Part shown: piece after piece, positions 45,617 through 54,298 of the stretch
Layout of the letters: the number at the start of each line of letters is the position of its first letter
Position numbering within the stretch: the first letter of the stretch is position 1
Assembly (NCBI RefSeq): GCF_007290395.2
Contig: NZ_CP041656.2
Location: forward strand, 1,984,001-2,048,000
Length of the DNA: 64,000 bases
Source of the DNA: Bradyrhizobium cosmicum
GTDB taxonomy: Bacteria; Pseudomonadota; Alphaproteobacteria; Rhizobiales; Xanthobacteraceae
Direction: 5' to 3'
The notes under the pieces: generated by a model
Told to the model about the DNA's origin: nothing
The model's database searches: none
The model's input: the letters and a program-made list of their open reading frames with translations, nothing else
Translations under genes and position numbers: made by a program

Positions 45617-46782
45617 CGTCCGTAGCCAAAGGGCTCGCCGCCCGTAGCGAGCCCGACTACATCGCGCGCGCCGAGGCGCTGGCCGAAGGCTTTGCCGCGC
45701 GTGCGGCCGAACACGACCGAACCGGCAGCTTTGCCTTCGAGAACTTTCGCGAGTTGTCCGAGGCGGGCCTGCTGTCGCTGACGGTGCCGGCCGTTCATGG
45801 CGGGGCCGGCGCCGGCGCACGCTATGCCGCGCGGGTGATCGGCATCATCGGCAAGGCCGATCCATCGACGGCGCTGGTGCTGGCGATGCACTACATCAAC
45901 CATCTGGTGATGGGGCGAAGCCCGACCTGGCCGGCGAAGCTGGCACGCAAGCTCGCGCGCGAGACGGTTGAAGGCGTCGCGCTGGTCAACGCGCTGCGCG
46001 TCGAGCCTGAACTCGGCTCGCCATCGCGCGGGGGCCTGCCGGCGACGATCGCGCGGCGCACCGAGACCGGCTGGCGCCTGACCGGTCACAAGATCTATTC
46101 GACGGGCTCGCCGATCCTGAAATGGTATCTGGTCTGGGCGCGCACGGACGAGGCCGAGCCCCGCGTCGGACTGTTCCTGGTGCCGGCGGGCCTGCCGGGC
46201 ACCCGCATCGTCGAGACCTGGGATCATCACGGCCTGCGCGCCAGCGGCAGCCATGACGTCACCTTCGACGACGTCGTGATCCCGCTCGACGCCGAGGTCG
46301 ATGTCCGCAAGCCGCAGGAGTGGCGTGCGCCCGACATTGCGCAGGCGACGGTCCACACGGTGTTCGTCGCCGCGATCTATGACGGCATCGCCCGTGCCGC
46401 GCGCGACTGGCTGATCTCGTTCCTGAACCAACGCGTGCCCGCCAGCCTTGGCGCGCCGCTGGCAACCCTGCCGCGCGCGCAGGAGATCCTCGGTGCCATC
46501 GAGGCCAGGCTCGCGGTCAATGCGCGGCTGATCGAGACCTTCGCCCGCGATTTCGACGACGGGGTCGATCCCTCCACCGGCGAATCCAACGCCATCAAGC
46601 TCACGGTGACCAACAACGCCGTCGCCGTGGTCGAGGATGCGCTGTCGCTCACCGGCAATCACGGCCTGTCCCGCACCAATCCGCTGGAGCGGCACTATCG
46701 CGACGTGCTGTGCGGCCGCGTGCACACGCCGCAGGACGATGCCACGCGCACCGGTCTCGGCCGCGCGGCGCTCGGAATTTAG
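45610..46782 (+). CDS. Acyl-CoA-dehydrogenase-fold flavoprotein, SfnB/DszC-like
   Basis: A 390-residue protein of the acyl-CoA dehydrogenase fold. Beginning with IARAEALAEGFAARAAEHDR and ELSEAGLLSLTVPAVHGGAG, it continues with GHKIYSTGSPILKWYLVWAR and ends in GLSRTNPLERHYRDVLCGRVHTPQDD (two separate blocks). The last block is typical of SfnB/DszC/HpaH-type flavin monooxygenases that oxidise sulfur compounds or aromatics, not CoA esters. Here it sits between an SsuB-like ATPase and an LLM monooxygenase, so a desulfurising step is the best guess. It would need a flavin reductase, not seen here. Confidence 0.85.
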   Translation: MVTSVAKGLAARSEPDYIARAEALAEGFAARAAEHDRTGSFAFENFRELSEAGLLSLTVPAVHGGAGAGARYAARVIGIIGKADPSTALVLAMHYINHLVMGRSPTWPAKLARKLARETVEGVALVNALRVEPELGSPSRGGLPATIARRTETGWRLTGHKIYSTGSPILKWYLVWARTDEAEPRVGLFLVPAGLPGTRIVETWDHHGLRASGSHDVTFDDVVIPLDAEVDVRKPQEWRAPDIAQATVHTVFVAAIYDGIARAARDWLISFLNQRVPASLGAPLATLPRAQEILGAIEARLAVNARLIETFARDFDDGVDPSTGESNAIKLTVTNNAVAVVEDALSLTGNHGLSRTNPLERHYRDVLCGRVHTPQDDATRTGLGRAALGI

Positions 46783-46803
46783 GTCATCATCAGGGAGACG
46801 ATC

Positions 46804-47904
46804 ATGTCGATCGAGTTCATCGGCTTCATCAGCAACAACAATTCGTCGGAAACCATCGTTCGGGATGGTCCTATCCTCGACCCCACCCACATCGAGACGG
46901 TGGCAAAGGCGCACGAGAACGCCGGCTTCGATCGCGCGCTGCTGGCGTTTCATTCGACCACGCCGGACAGCCTCCAGGTCGCCCAGCACGTCCTCAACGC
47001 GACCTCCCGCCTCAACGTGCTGATCGCGCAGCGGCCGGGCTTCACGGCGCCGACGCTGCTGGCGCGCCAGTTCGCCGTGCTCGACCAGTTTTCCCGCGGC
47101 AGGGTCGCGCTGCACGTCATCACCGGCGGCAACGCCACCGAGCTGCGGCAGGACGGCAACACGCTGGACGACAAGGACGAGCGCTATGCGCGTACGTCCG
47201 AGTTTCTGGACGTGGTCCGTCTGGAATGGACCAGCGACAAGCCGTTCACCTACAAGGGCAAGTACTATCAGGTCGAGAACGGCTTCTCGCAGGTGAAGCC
47301 GTATCGTCCCGAAGGCATCCGCATCTATTTCGGCGGCGCCTCGGATGCGGCCATCGATGCTGCCGGCCGGCACGCCGACACCTTCGCGCTGTGGGGCGAA
47401 TCCTACGCGCAGGTGCGGGACATCACCTCCCGCGTCCACAACGCCGCGATCCGGCAGGGCCGGCCGACGCCGCGCTTCAGCCTCTCGGTGCGCCCGATCA
47501 TCGCGCCGACCGAAAAGCAGGCCTGGGAGAAGGCGGAGGAGATCCTGGCCCGCGCCACCGCGCTGCAGGACAAGACCGGCTATCGCAAGCCTGCCGACGG
47601 CCATGCTACCGCCGGCGCGCGCCGCCTGCTCGCGCTCGCCGACCAGGGCAGCCGCATCGACAAGCGGCTGTGGACCGAGATCGCCAAGCTCACCGGCGCC
47701 AACAGCAACACCACCGCGCTGGTCGGTACGCCCGAGCAGGTCGCGGAGGTCTTCGGCGACTATTACGAACTCGGCATCAGCCACTTCCTGATCCGCGGCT
47801 TCGATCCCCTGATCGACGCCATCGAGTACGGTCGCGAGCTGATCCCGCTGACGCGCGAGCTGGTCGCCAAGCGTCAGGCCGTTCGCGGCGAGGCTGCGGA
47901 ATGA
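46804..47904 (+). CDS. LLM-class flavin-dependent monooxygenase (SsuD-like)
   Basis: A 366-residue TIM-barrel protein of the luciferase-like family. Regions such as LDPTHIETVAKAHENAGFDR, LDQFSRGRVALHVITGGN, EFLDVVRLEW, and VKPYRPEGIRIYFGG match alkanesulfonate or long-chain alkane monooxygenases that use FMNH2. The start is set by GGGAGACGATC. It overlaps the following binding protein by four bases. It likely releases sulfite from an organosulfonate imported by the neighbouring ABC transporter. Confidence 0.9.
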   Translation: MSIEFIGFISNNNSSETIVRDGPILDPTHIETVAKAHENAGFDRALLAFHSTTPDSLQVAQHVLNATSRLNVLIAQRPGFTAPTLLARQFAVLDQFSRGRVALHVITGGNATELRQDGNTLDDKDERYARTSEFLDVVRLEWTSDKPFTYKGKYYQVENGFSQVKPYRPEGIRIYFGGASDAAIDAAGRHADTFALWGESYAQVRDITSRVHNAAIRQGRPTPRFSLSVRPIIAPTEKQAWEKAEEILARATALQDKTGYRKPADGHATAGARRLLALADQGSRIDKRLWTEIAKLTGANSNTTALVGTPEQVAEVFGDYYELGISHFLIRGFDPLIDAIEYGRELIPLTRELVAKRQAVRGEAAE

Positions 47905-48839
47905 TCCGCCTGATGCTGGCCGGCGCGCTGCTGTTCGGTTCTGTTGAACTCGCGGCAGCGCAGACAACGCTCCGGGTCGGCGACCAGAAGGGCAATGCGC
48001 AGGCCGTGATGGAAGCGGCCGGCGTGCTCAAGGACGTGCCGTACAAGATCGAGTGGAAGGAGTTTCCGGCGGCCGCGCCATTGCTCGAGGCGCTCAGCGC
48101 CGGCGCGATCGAGACCGGGCTCGTGGGCGATGCGCCGTTCACCTTCGCCGCCGCCTCCGGCGCGCCGGTGAAGGCGATCGCTGCGATCCGCCAGACGCGT
48201 GAAGGGCTCGCGATCCTCGTGCCGGAGAATTCGCCGATCAGGAGTTTCGCCGATTTGCGGGCTAAGAAAATCGCGACCGGCCGCGGTTCGATCGGCCATC
48301 AGCTGATCCTGGCGGCACTCGAGAAGAACGGCTGGAGCGCGAGCGACATGCAGATCGCTTTCCTCGCGCCGTCCGATGCCAAGATCGCCTACACGCAAGG
48401 GTCTGTCGATGCCTGGTCGACCTGGGAGCCCTATGTCAGCCAGGAAGAGGTGCTGTTCAAATCGCGCCGCGTCATCAGCTCGGAAGGCCTGACACCGGGC
48501 CTGAGCTTTCAGGTAGCGCGACCCGATGCCATCCGCGACAAGCGCGCCGAGCTGACAGACTTCATCCGGCGCCTGACCGCGGCGCGAGCCTGGTCGCTGA
48601 GCAATGTCGACAGCTATGCCGCAACCTGGGGCAAGCTGATGAACATCCCGACGGCCGTTCCGCTGAGCTGGCTGTCGCGCGCAAAAATTCGTATTGCGCC
48701 GATCGACGACGGCGTGGTTGCGGATGAGCAGAGCACGATCGACCTCTATTTCCGCTGGGGCCTGATTAAGCAGAAGCTCGATGCGGCGGAGATCGTGGAT
48801 CGTTCGTTTGCGGATGCGATTGCGAAGGCGGGATTGTAA
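47901..48839 (+). CDS. ABC substrate-binding protein, sulfonate type, second copy
   Basis: A 312-residue SsuA-like protein with signal peptide MIRLMLAGALLFGSVELAAA. Blocks TTLRVGDQKGNAQAVMEAAG, WKEFPAAAPLLEALSAGAIE and DAWSTWEPYVS are the same as in the protein at 41265. The C-terminus is shorter. It is coupled by ATGA to the monooxygenase gene and closes the operon. Two related binding proteins with one permease suggests different ligands in one system. Confidence 0.9.
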   Translation: MIRLMLAGALLFGSVELAAAQTTLRVGDQKGNAQAVMEAAGVLKDVPYKIEWKEFPAAAPLLEALSAGAIETGLVGDAPFTFAAASGAPVKAIAAIRQTREGLAILVPENSPIRSFADLRAKKIATGRGSIGHQLILAALEKNGWSASDMQIAFLAPSDAKIAYTQGSVDAWSTWEPYVSQEEVLFKSRRVISSEGLTPGLSFQVARPDAIRDKRAELTDFIRRLTAARAWSLSNVDSYAATWGKLMNIPTAVPLSWLSRAKIRIAPIDDGVVADEQSTIDLYFRWGLIKQKLDAAEIVDRSFADAIAKAGL

Positions 48840-48846
48840 TGACGGC

Positions 48847-48976
48847 GTGTCCCGGACGCGCTGCAGCGCGCAACGCTGCTGCGCAGAGCCGGGACCCATG
48901 TCACACGGAATGCTCTCGGTTAGATGGGCCCCGGCTCAGCCGTGCACCACTTCGTGATGCGCTGCGTCCGGGGCAC
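48847..48976. repeat. GTGTCCCGGACGC inverted-repeat element
   Basis: GTGTCCCGGACGC (48847-48859) is mirrored by GCGTCCGGGGCAC (48964-48976), with one mismatch. Inner segments CGGGACCCA and TGGGCCCCGGCT also pair imperfectly. This type of element is widespread in Bradyrhizobium as I recall. It lies in the gap between the last binding protein and the CmcJ-like gene. Confidence 0.6.
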
Positions 48977-49164
48977 GAGACCTCGCGAGTGCTCAAGCAT
49001 CCGTGAAGCGCGGAGATCACGTTCCAGCGCGATCTCCATTCTCGAAACATTCCTTCTGCATTCGCCACTCCCGACAACACCCGCATTGCTATTTGCCTCG
49101 CACCTCTTGCACCACGCTGTTCCCCCGCAAAAATCAAACGAACGACCTCATCGGGAGACCGGCC

Positions 49165-50010
49165 ATGGGCCTGCAAGAAACAAAAATCGAATCGCTTCCC
49201 TTCGTCACCGCCGAACTCAACTATCTCGCGCCCGTTTCGGGCAAGCCACGCACTTATGCGTTCGATCCGCCGCCGGGCGAGCCCAAGAGCACGTCGCTGC
49301 CGGAGCCGCATCAGGTGCCGATCTTCGATGCGCGGTTGATCGCCAACAACATCTCGCTCGACCGCGAGGGCTTTGCGCTGGTGCGCCATCCGACGCGGGT
49401 CAAGAACTTCTATGACGACGCGGAGGTGAGGGCGGCCTATTATCCCGCGGTCGAGGCGTTCCTGCGCGCGACGCTGAAGGCCGACCGCGTCTTCATCTTC
49501 GATCACACGGTGCGCAAGCGTGTCGAGGGCGCCGCTGATATCCGCGACGGCGGCCCGCGGCAGCCCGCGACGCGCGTCCATGTCGACCAGACCGCCGTCT
49601 CCGGCGCCAACCGCGTGCGCGAGCATCTGCCTGACGAGGCCGAGGAGCTGCTGAAGGGCCGCGTGCAGGTGATCAATCTGTGGCGGCCGATCCGCGGACC
49701 GTTGCGCGATTCACCGCTCGCGATGGCTGACGGCACCAGTGTTGCGCCCGATGATCTCGTTGCCTCCGACCTGATCTATCCCAACCGTCGCGGCGAGACC
49801 TATTCGGTGAAATACAATCCGAACCACCGCTGGTTCTATTTCCCCGAGATGACACCGGACGAGGCGCTGCTGCTCAAGTGCTACGATTCCGCAACCGACG
49901 GCCGCACACGGTTTGGGCCGCACACGGCCTTCGTCGATCCGACCACACCGGCGGACGCTGCGCCGCGCGAGAGCATCGAAGTGCGGACGCTGGTGTTCCA
50001 CAAGCGCTGA
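49165..50010 (+). CDS. CmcJ/NvfI-family oxidoreductase
   Basis: A 281-residue protein. The pattern RVHVDQTAVSGANRVREHLP, with the H-x-D iron ligands, together with VINLWRPIRGPLRDSPLAM and NHRWFYFPEMTPDEALLLK is that of the CmcJ/NvfI/AsaB-type Fe(II)/2-oxoglutarate-related oxygenases. The His after FGPHTAFVDP may be the third ligand. Members hydroxylate or rearrange secondary metabolites; in proteobacteria the role is unclear. The start follows GGGAGACCGGCC. It follows the sulfur operon but is separated by 325 bases and a repeat, so membership is uncertain. Confidence 0.85.
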   Translation: MGLQETKIESLPFVTAELNYLAPVSGKPRTYAFDPPPGEPKSTSLPEPHQVPIFDARLIANNISLDREGFALVRHPTRVKNFYDDAEVRAAYYPAVEAFLRATLKADRVFIFDHTVRKRVEGAADIRDGGPRQPATRVHVDQTAVSGANRVREHLPDEAEELLKGRVQVINLWRPIRGPLRDSPLAMADGTSVAPDDLVASDLIYPNRRGETYSVKYNPNHRWFYFPEMTPDEALLLKCYDSATDGRTRFGPHTAFVDPTTPADAAPRESIEVRTLVFHKR

Positions 50011-50020
50011 GGCGCTTTCG

Positions 50021-50050
50021 GCCGTGTCGGGCCTGGCAACCCGACACGGC
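50021..50050. terminator. Hairpin between convergent genes
   Basis: GCCGTGTCGGG (50021-50031) and CCCGACACGGC (50040-50050) form a perfect 11-bp stem with an eight-base loop, eleven bases after the CmcJ stop and 39 bases before the minus-strand gene's end. No T-run is present. Confidence 0.6.
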
Positions 50051-50088
50051 GGCAATCTGTCTGCTCAGGTAAGTTTCGGCCTCATCCG

Positions 50089-50364
50089 TCATCGACAGAC
50101 ATAGGTTCCGTTAATAAGCACGCGAACGCATCCGGTGCCGACTGCCGCCGCGCCAACGGCTGCGCCGCCTACGACCGCACGTCGTGTGGTGCGACGCGCA
50201 ACGCCGGCCACGCTGACAGGTGTCAGGGGACGTCCGACCCTGGCATCTGCGCTGCTGACCGACACCGCGAATCCTTCGGTCGGCGACCACTCAAATGAAC
50301 CTGATAGTCCAAGGCCGGCTATCAATGCAGCCAGTAGCAGCATTGTCGGCTTGCGATATGTCAT
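50089..50364 (-). CDS. Small exported protein
   Basis: A 91-residue protein. After an N-terminal hydrophobic stretch (MLLLAALIAGLGLSG) comes ADARVGRPLTPVSVAGVARR, then RRAVVGGAAVGAAAVGTGCV and a C-terminal RVLINGTYVCR with two cysteines that could pair. Proteins with this Arg-rich middle and Cys-containing tail occur widely in Bradyrhizobium, as I recall. GGGAGGTCAGC precedes the ATG. Function unknown. Confidence 0.7.
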   Translation of the reverse strand: MTYRKPTMLLLAALIAGLGLSGSFEWSPTEGFAVSVSSADARVGRPLTPVSVAGVARRTTRRAVVGGAAVGAAAVGTGCVRVLINGTYVCR

Positions 50365-50609
50365 GCTGACCTCCCGTCGTTTCAGAATGAGAGGTCATCA
50401 GCCCATGGCTGGACCTCGAGACCATTGATCAGGATCAACAGATCAGTCGGCGCCAGAGCCGCGAAAGTGCGGCGGTGTGTTGCCGCTACCGATATCCAAA
50501 GCCGTAACAATGAGTGATGGAACTGCGGGGGGAGCGCCCGGCAGTTCCTGGAACTCTGGGGAACAGAGAGACGTTTTCTGGCGGGGCAGGGCGAACCGGG
50601 AGCGGTGCC

Positions 50610-50921
50610 TTGCGAGCGCAAACCACATTATTGGCCTGTCTTACGACTTCATCTCTCGCATTCATCTCCGTTGCCAACGCTGAGAGCGGGCTTGCCTCAT
50701 ATTACGGATATGGAAAGGCCGGCAAAGGCGAGCTGACCTGCGCTCACCGCACGCGCCCGTTCCGCAGCGTGCTCACGGTGTCCTGGAGCGGTCGCACGAT
50801 CCAGTGCCGCGTCAATGATCGCGGCCCCTTCATCCGAGGGCGCATCGTCGATCTGTCCGTGCCGGCCGCCCGTGCACTCGGCATGATGAGCGCTGGCGTG
50901 GTGCGGGTCTCGGTGGAATAG
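50610..50921 (+). CDS. Short RlpA-like double-psi beta-barrel protein
   Basis: About 103 residues from a TTG start with CGGGAG upstream. The leader QTTLLACLTTSSLAFISVANA is a signal peptide, followed by GLASYYGYGKAGKGELTCAH and VNDRGPFIRGRIVDLS, the core of RlpA-like DPBB domains. The frame is open to 50514, but the extra N-terminus is not signal-like. It is minimal: only the barrel. Compare the larger lipoprotein at 29354. It may bind or cleave cell-wall glycans. Confidence 0.75.
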   Translation: MRAQTTLLACLTTSSLAFISVANAESGLASYYGYGKAGKGELTCAHRTRPFRSVLTVSWSGRTIQCRVNDRGPFIRGRIVDLSVPAARALGMMSAGVVRVSVE

Positions 50922-50969
50922 GACTGCCGTCACGCTATAGTGCCGCCCAATGCATGGGTGAGGGGTGCT

Positions 50970-52139
50970 ATGGCTAGGATTCGGGTGGGACTCGTCGGCT
51001 GCGGCTTCGTGTCGGAGCTGCACATGTATGCGTTCCGGCGCGTCTATGGCGTTGACGTCGAAGTCGCGGCGGTTGCCGCGCGCGGTGATCGTGTCGTCGC
51101 GTTCGCAAGCCATCACGGAATTCCGCGCGTCTATCGCAGTCTTGTCGAGCTGATCGCGGACCGCGAGCTCGACGTCATCGACATCTGCACGCCGCCCAAC
51201 CTCCACGCCGGAATGATCGTCGCAGCCATGCAGGCCGGCAAGCATGTGATCTGCGAGAAGCCGTTCGCGGGCTATTTCGGCCGTGAGGGTGACCGGCAGC
51301 CAATCGGCAAGCACGTGCCGAAGGCGTTGATGTATGAGCGCGTGCTGGAAGAGATGGACGCCACCCGCGCCGCGATCGAACGCACCGGACAACTCTTCAT
51401 GTATGCCGAGGACTGGATCTACGCGCCCGCGGTGACCAAGACCGCGGAGATCATCAAGGCGACGAAGGACAAGATCCTGTTCATGAAGGGCGAGGAGAGC
51501 CATTCCGGCTCGCACGCGGCGCATGCGGCGCAATGGGCGATGACCGGGGGCGGCTCGCTGATCCGCATGGGCTGCCATCCGCTCTCGGCGGTGCTCTATC
51601 TCAAGCAGGTCGAGGCGAGGGCGCGCGGCGAGACCATCCGCGTCGCCAGCGTCACCGGGGATGTCGGTAACGTCACCGCCTGCCTGAAGCCTGAAGAGCG
51701 CAGCTACATCAAGGCCAATCCGGTCGACGTCGAGGATTGGGGCACGCTCAGCGCGACTTTCTCGGACGGCACCAAGGCGACCGTGTTTTCCGGCGACATG
51801 ATCATGGGTGGCGTGCGCAATCTGATCGAGACCTATACGTCCGGCGGCTCGCTATTCGCCAACATCACCCCAAACACGCATCTGATGAGCTACCAGACCA
51901 GCGAGGAGAAACTCGCCGGCGTCTACATCACCGAGAAGGTCGACCGCAAGACCGGATGGCAATATGTCTGCCTCGAGGAGGAATGGACGCGCGGCTATCT
52001 GCAGGAGATCCAGGATTTCATGGAATGCGCCGCGACCGGGCGGCAACCGCTGTCCGACCTCGCGCTGGCCTATGAGACGATCAAGGTGAACTACGCCGGC
52101 TATTGGGCGGCGGAGGAGGGACGGCGGGTGGTGCTTTAG
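50970..52139 (+). CDS. Gfo/Idh/MocA-family oxidoreductase
   Basis: A 389-residue NAD(P)-dependent dehydrogenase. The cofactor site is VGLVGCGFVSELH (residues 6-18); DICTPPNLHAGMIVAAMQAG and HVICEKPFAGYFG carry the E-K-P motif of the family. The C-terminal domain is the usual open beta-sheet (GTLSATFSDGTKATVFSGD). Enzymes act on sugars, inositols or their derivatives. The start is at 50970; the frame opens at 50940, but GAGGGGTGCT lies before the later ATG. It is a single gene. Confidence 0.9.
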   Translation: MARIRVGLVGCGFVSELHMYAFRRVYGVDVEVAAVAARGDRVVAFASHHGIPRVYRSLVELIADRELDVIDICTPPNLHAGMIVAAMQAGKHVICEKPFAGYFGREGDRQPIGKHVPKALMYERVLEEMDATRAAIERTGQLFMYAEDWIYAPAVTKTAEIIKATKDKILFMKGEESHSGSHAAHAAQWAMTGGGSLIRMGCHPLSAVLYLKQVEARARGETIRVASVTGDVGNVTACLKPEERSYIKANPVDVEDWGTLSATFSDGTKATVFSGDMIMGGVRNLIETYTSGGSLFANITPNTHLMSYQTSEEKLAGVYITEKVDRKTGWQYVCLEEEWTRGYLQEIQDFMECAATGRQPLSDLALAYETIKVNYAGYWAAEEGRRVVL

Positions 52140-52150
52140 CGAGCTTCTGC

Positions 52151-52237
52151 CTACCAGGCCCCGACGGCTATCATGACAGCAATGGTCATGCACGAGAGGC
52201 AGGCAATCGATGCCGTATAGAATTCGGGCGTATTCAA
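52151..52237 (-). CDS. 28-residue membrane peptide with strong ribosome site
   Basis: Reads MNTPEFYTASIACLSCMTIA then VMIAVGAW from a TTG at 52237, with a perfect AGGAGG (52243-52248) at a five-base spacing. It is one membrane helix with two Cys and a short N-terminus. The frame is closed by a stop next to the Gfo gene's end. The perfect ribosome site argues for translation. Function unknown. Confidence 0.5.
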   Translation of the reverse strand: MNTPEFYTASIACLSCMTIAVMIAVGAW

Positions 52238-52295
52238 TGTTGCCTCCTGAAAAAGTGCCGCCTTTCCAAAATGCGGCTGCCGCGAGGAGACCCAA

Positions 52296-52481
52296 CTACC
52301 TGACGCGCTTCAACTCTGCTTCGTCGCGGGGGTCCATGTCGCCAGCACGCTCCGGATCGCATGCATCGTCGGCCTGCTGGAACAGCTCAGGATGTTTGCC
52401 CGTGAGCAGAAGCTGCTTGCGCATTTCAGCAAGGCGGGCGCGGCAGAATTCCTTGTAGAGCAATTCGAATATGGCGGGCAT
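52296..52481 (-). CDS. Small conserved protein (61 aa)
   Basis: The sequence MPAIFELLYKEFCRARLAEM is followed by RKQLLLTGKHPELFQQADDA and ends EAELKRVR. It is a short soluble helical protein, of the kind common in Bradyrhizobium from memory. The start at 52481 has GGGGGTG five bases upstream; four residues earlier a second ATG is in frame. Function unknown. Confidence 0.65.
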   Translation of the reverse strand: MPAIFELLYKEFCRARLAEMRKQLLLTGKHPELFQQADDACDPERAGDMDPRDEAELKRVR

Positions 52482-52493
52482 TGGCACCCCCAT

Positions 52494-52835
52494 CGTTGGA
52501 ATTCACGTTGTGAAAATTCCGATCCCCGCTGGGCGGCTCATCATACGAGCCCCTTTACCGACGCTGGCGATCCACTGGCTGATCGGCTTGTACGCCCGAA
52601 AATGCAGCAGGGCTGATCATCTAGATCACACTGTAGAAGGCTTTTGTTTCAATCAGACTTCGTCCCGCAACCTGCGCGCGCTCCTTCGTGGTCGAAGTTC
52701 CAACCACAGCGTGAAAAGGCTTACCGGAGGATGCAAGTGTAAATCCGGCTGCAACGCGATTGGCGCCGGCTCTGCAGGGACGGCGACTTACCCTCCACCG
52801 GAGGGTAAGCAAGCGCGCTGTGACGCGTTCGGCCA
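52494..52835. other. Intergenic region with hairpin
   Basis: About 340 bases, upstream of the small gene at 52481 and downstream of the binding-protein gene ending at 52836. Apart from the hairpin at 52788-52810 I see nothing that looks coded. Confidence 0.4.
52788..52810 (-). terminator. Hairpin downstream of the orphan binding protein
   Basis: CTTACCCTCC (52788-52797), three bases, GGAGGGTAAG (52801-52810): a perfect 10-bp stem with a triloop, 26 bases beyond the stop of the minus-strand gene. No T-run follows. Confidence 0.5.
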
Positions 52836-54146
52836 TCACGCCCCGTAAGTCGATCCCTTCGGCAGCGGAAACACCGGGTCCTGTGTGCGGATGTTGGTCG
52901 GCCACACCACCGAGATGTGCTCGCCGGCGTTCTGCATCACCACCGGGGTCGAGCGCTCGTTCTGGCCGGACATCGGCGTGCCCGGCGGGAAGAACTTGAC
53001 GCCATAGCCCTGGATGGTGCCGCCGGCGGGAATGTCGACGTCGAGTGCGGCCTTGCGAATCGCCTCGGGCTCGAAGCTGCCGTACTTCTCCCTGGCGACC
53101 GGCAGCACGTTGTTGAGCAGCAGCCAGGTCTGGTTGAAACCCATCGAGCAGTGCGGCGGCACGTCGGTGGCGCCGGTCTTGGCCTGGTAGCGCGAGACCA
53201 TGGTCTTGGTGAGGTCGCCGATGCCCGGCGCGAGCTTGGCCGGATCGAGCAGCTGCGCCGGCACCGGATCGATGTTGCAGAAATTGTCGATGTCGGGGCC
53301 GAAGGTGGCGCGCAGCTTGTCGAGCTGGCTGTAGCCGGCGCCGGCGCCGAACAACATCTTGAAGCGCAATCCGCTCTCGCGCGCCTGGCGCAGGAACAGG
53401 GTGATATCGGGGTTGTAGCCGGCATGCGAGATCACATCGACCTTGGCCCGCTTGAGCTTGGTCACGAGCACCGAGAGGTCGGGCGCGGACGCCGAATAAC
53501 CCTCGCGCATCACCACCTGGATGCCGGCCTGCTTGGCATAGGCTTCGTCGGCCGCGGCGACGCCGACGCCATAGGGGCCGTCCTCGTGGATCAGCGCGAC
53601 CTTGACCTCGCCCGGCTCCATGCCGAGTTTTGTCTTTGCGTGTTCGGCGATGAAGCCGGCAAAGGCCTGGCCATATTGGTCGGAATGGATCTGCGCGCGA
53701 AACACGTATTGCAGGTTCTTGTCCTTGAACACGGCGGTCGAGACCGCGGTCGTGATCCAGAGGATCTTCTTCTGCTGCTCGACCTTCGCCGCCATCGGCA
53801 CCGCATGCGCGCTGGAATAGACGCCGTTGATGATGTCGATCTTTTCCTGGTTGATCAGCCGCTCGGCCTCGTTGATGGCGACGTCGGCCTTGCTCTGCGA
53901 GTCCGCGGCGACAGGGACAATTTTGGTCTTGCCGCCGATGCCGCCCTTCTCGTTGACGAGGTCGATGGCGATCTGCGCGCCAACCGAGGAGGCGACCGAG
54001 CCGCCGGCGGCGAAGGGGCCGGTGAGGTCGTAGATCAGGCCGATGCGCAATGTCTCGGCTTGGGCCTGGGCCCGTGTCCAATCGAGGCTGAGTGCAGCGG
54101 CGGCAGCCGCCGAGCTCTTCAGCAGCTGCCTGCGTGAAGTCGGCAT
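52836..54146 (-). CDS. Branched-chain-type substrate-binding protein, orphan
   Basis: A 436-residue LivJ-like protein with a Tat-like leader SRRQLLKSSAAAAAALSLDW. The mature start ETLRIGLIYDLTGPFAAGGS is canonical. It is clearly a paralogue of the protein at 16116-17426 (same length, many shared blocks). No Liv ATPase or permease genes are near, so it may deliver its ligand to the Liv system at 17442-20819 or elsewhere. The start at 54146 follows GGGAGGATAGG. Confidence 0.92.
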   Translation of the reverse strand: MPTSRRQLLKSSAAAAAALSLDWTRAQAQAETLRIGLIYDLTGPFAAGGSVASSVGAQIAIDLVNEKGGIGGKTKIVPVAADSQSKADVAINEAERLINQEKIDIINGVYSSAHAVPMAAKVEQQKKILWITTAVSTAVFKDKNLQYVFRAQIHSDQYGQAFAGFIAEHAKTKLGMEPGEVKVALIHEDGPYGVGVAAADEAYAKQAGIQVVMREGYSASAPDLSVLVTKLKRAKVDVISHAGYNPDITLFLRQARESGLRFKMLFGAGAGYSQLDKLRATFGPDIDNFCNIDPVPAQLLDPAKLAPGIGDLTKTMVSRYQAKTGATDVPPHCSMGFNQTWLLLNNVLPVAREKYGSFEPEAIRKAALDVDIPAGGTIQGYGVKFFPPGTPMSGQNERSTPVVMQNAGEHISVVWPTNIRTQDPVFPLPKGSTYGA

Positions 54147-54298
54147 CCTATCCTCCCTCAAAACCGTCTGTTGATCGTCCGGTTATTTTTTTGCGAAGTA
54201 TGGGGAGCGGGCCGGCGGAAAGTCAACATCGCTAAAGTCTGGCTCTGTCCTCCCGGCGCAGAACGCAATTGCGAGATGAGTCATGAAATAGCGGGCGG

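Noticed and set aside
45556..47967. 803-codon minus-strand open frame across the sulfur operon
   Set aside because: It runs antisense to the flavoprotein and LLM genes, which have clear family motifs. The antisense translation has no recognisable domain; long antisense frames are common at this GC content.
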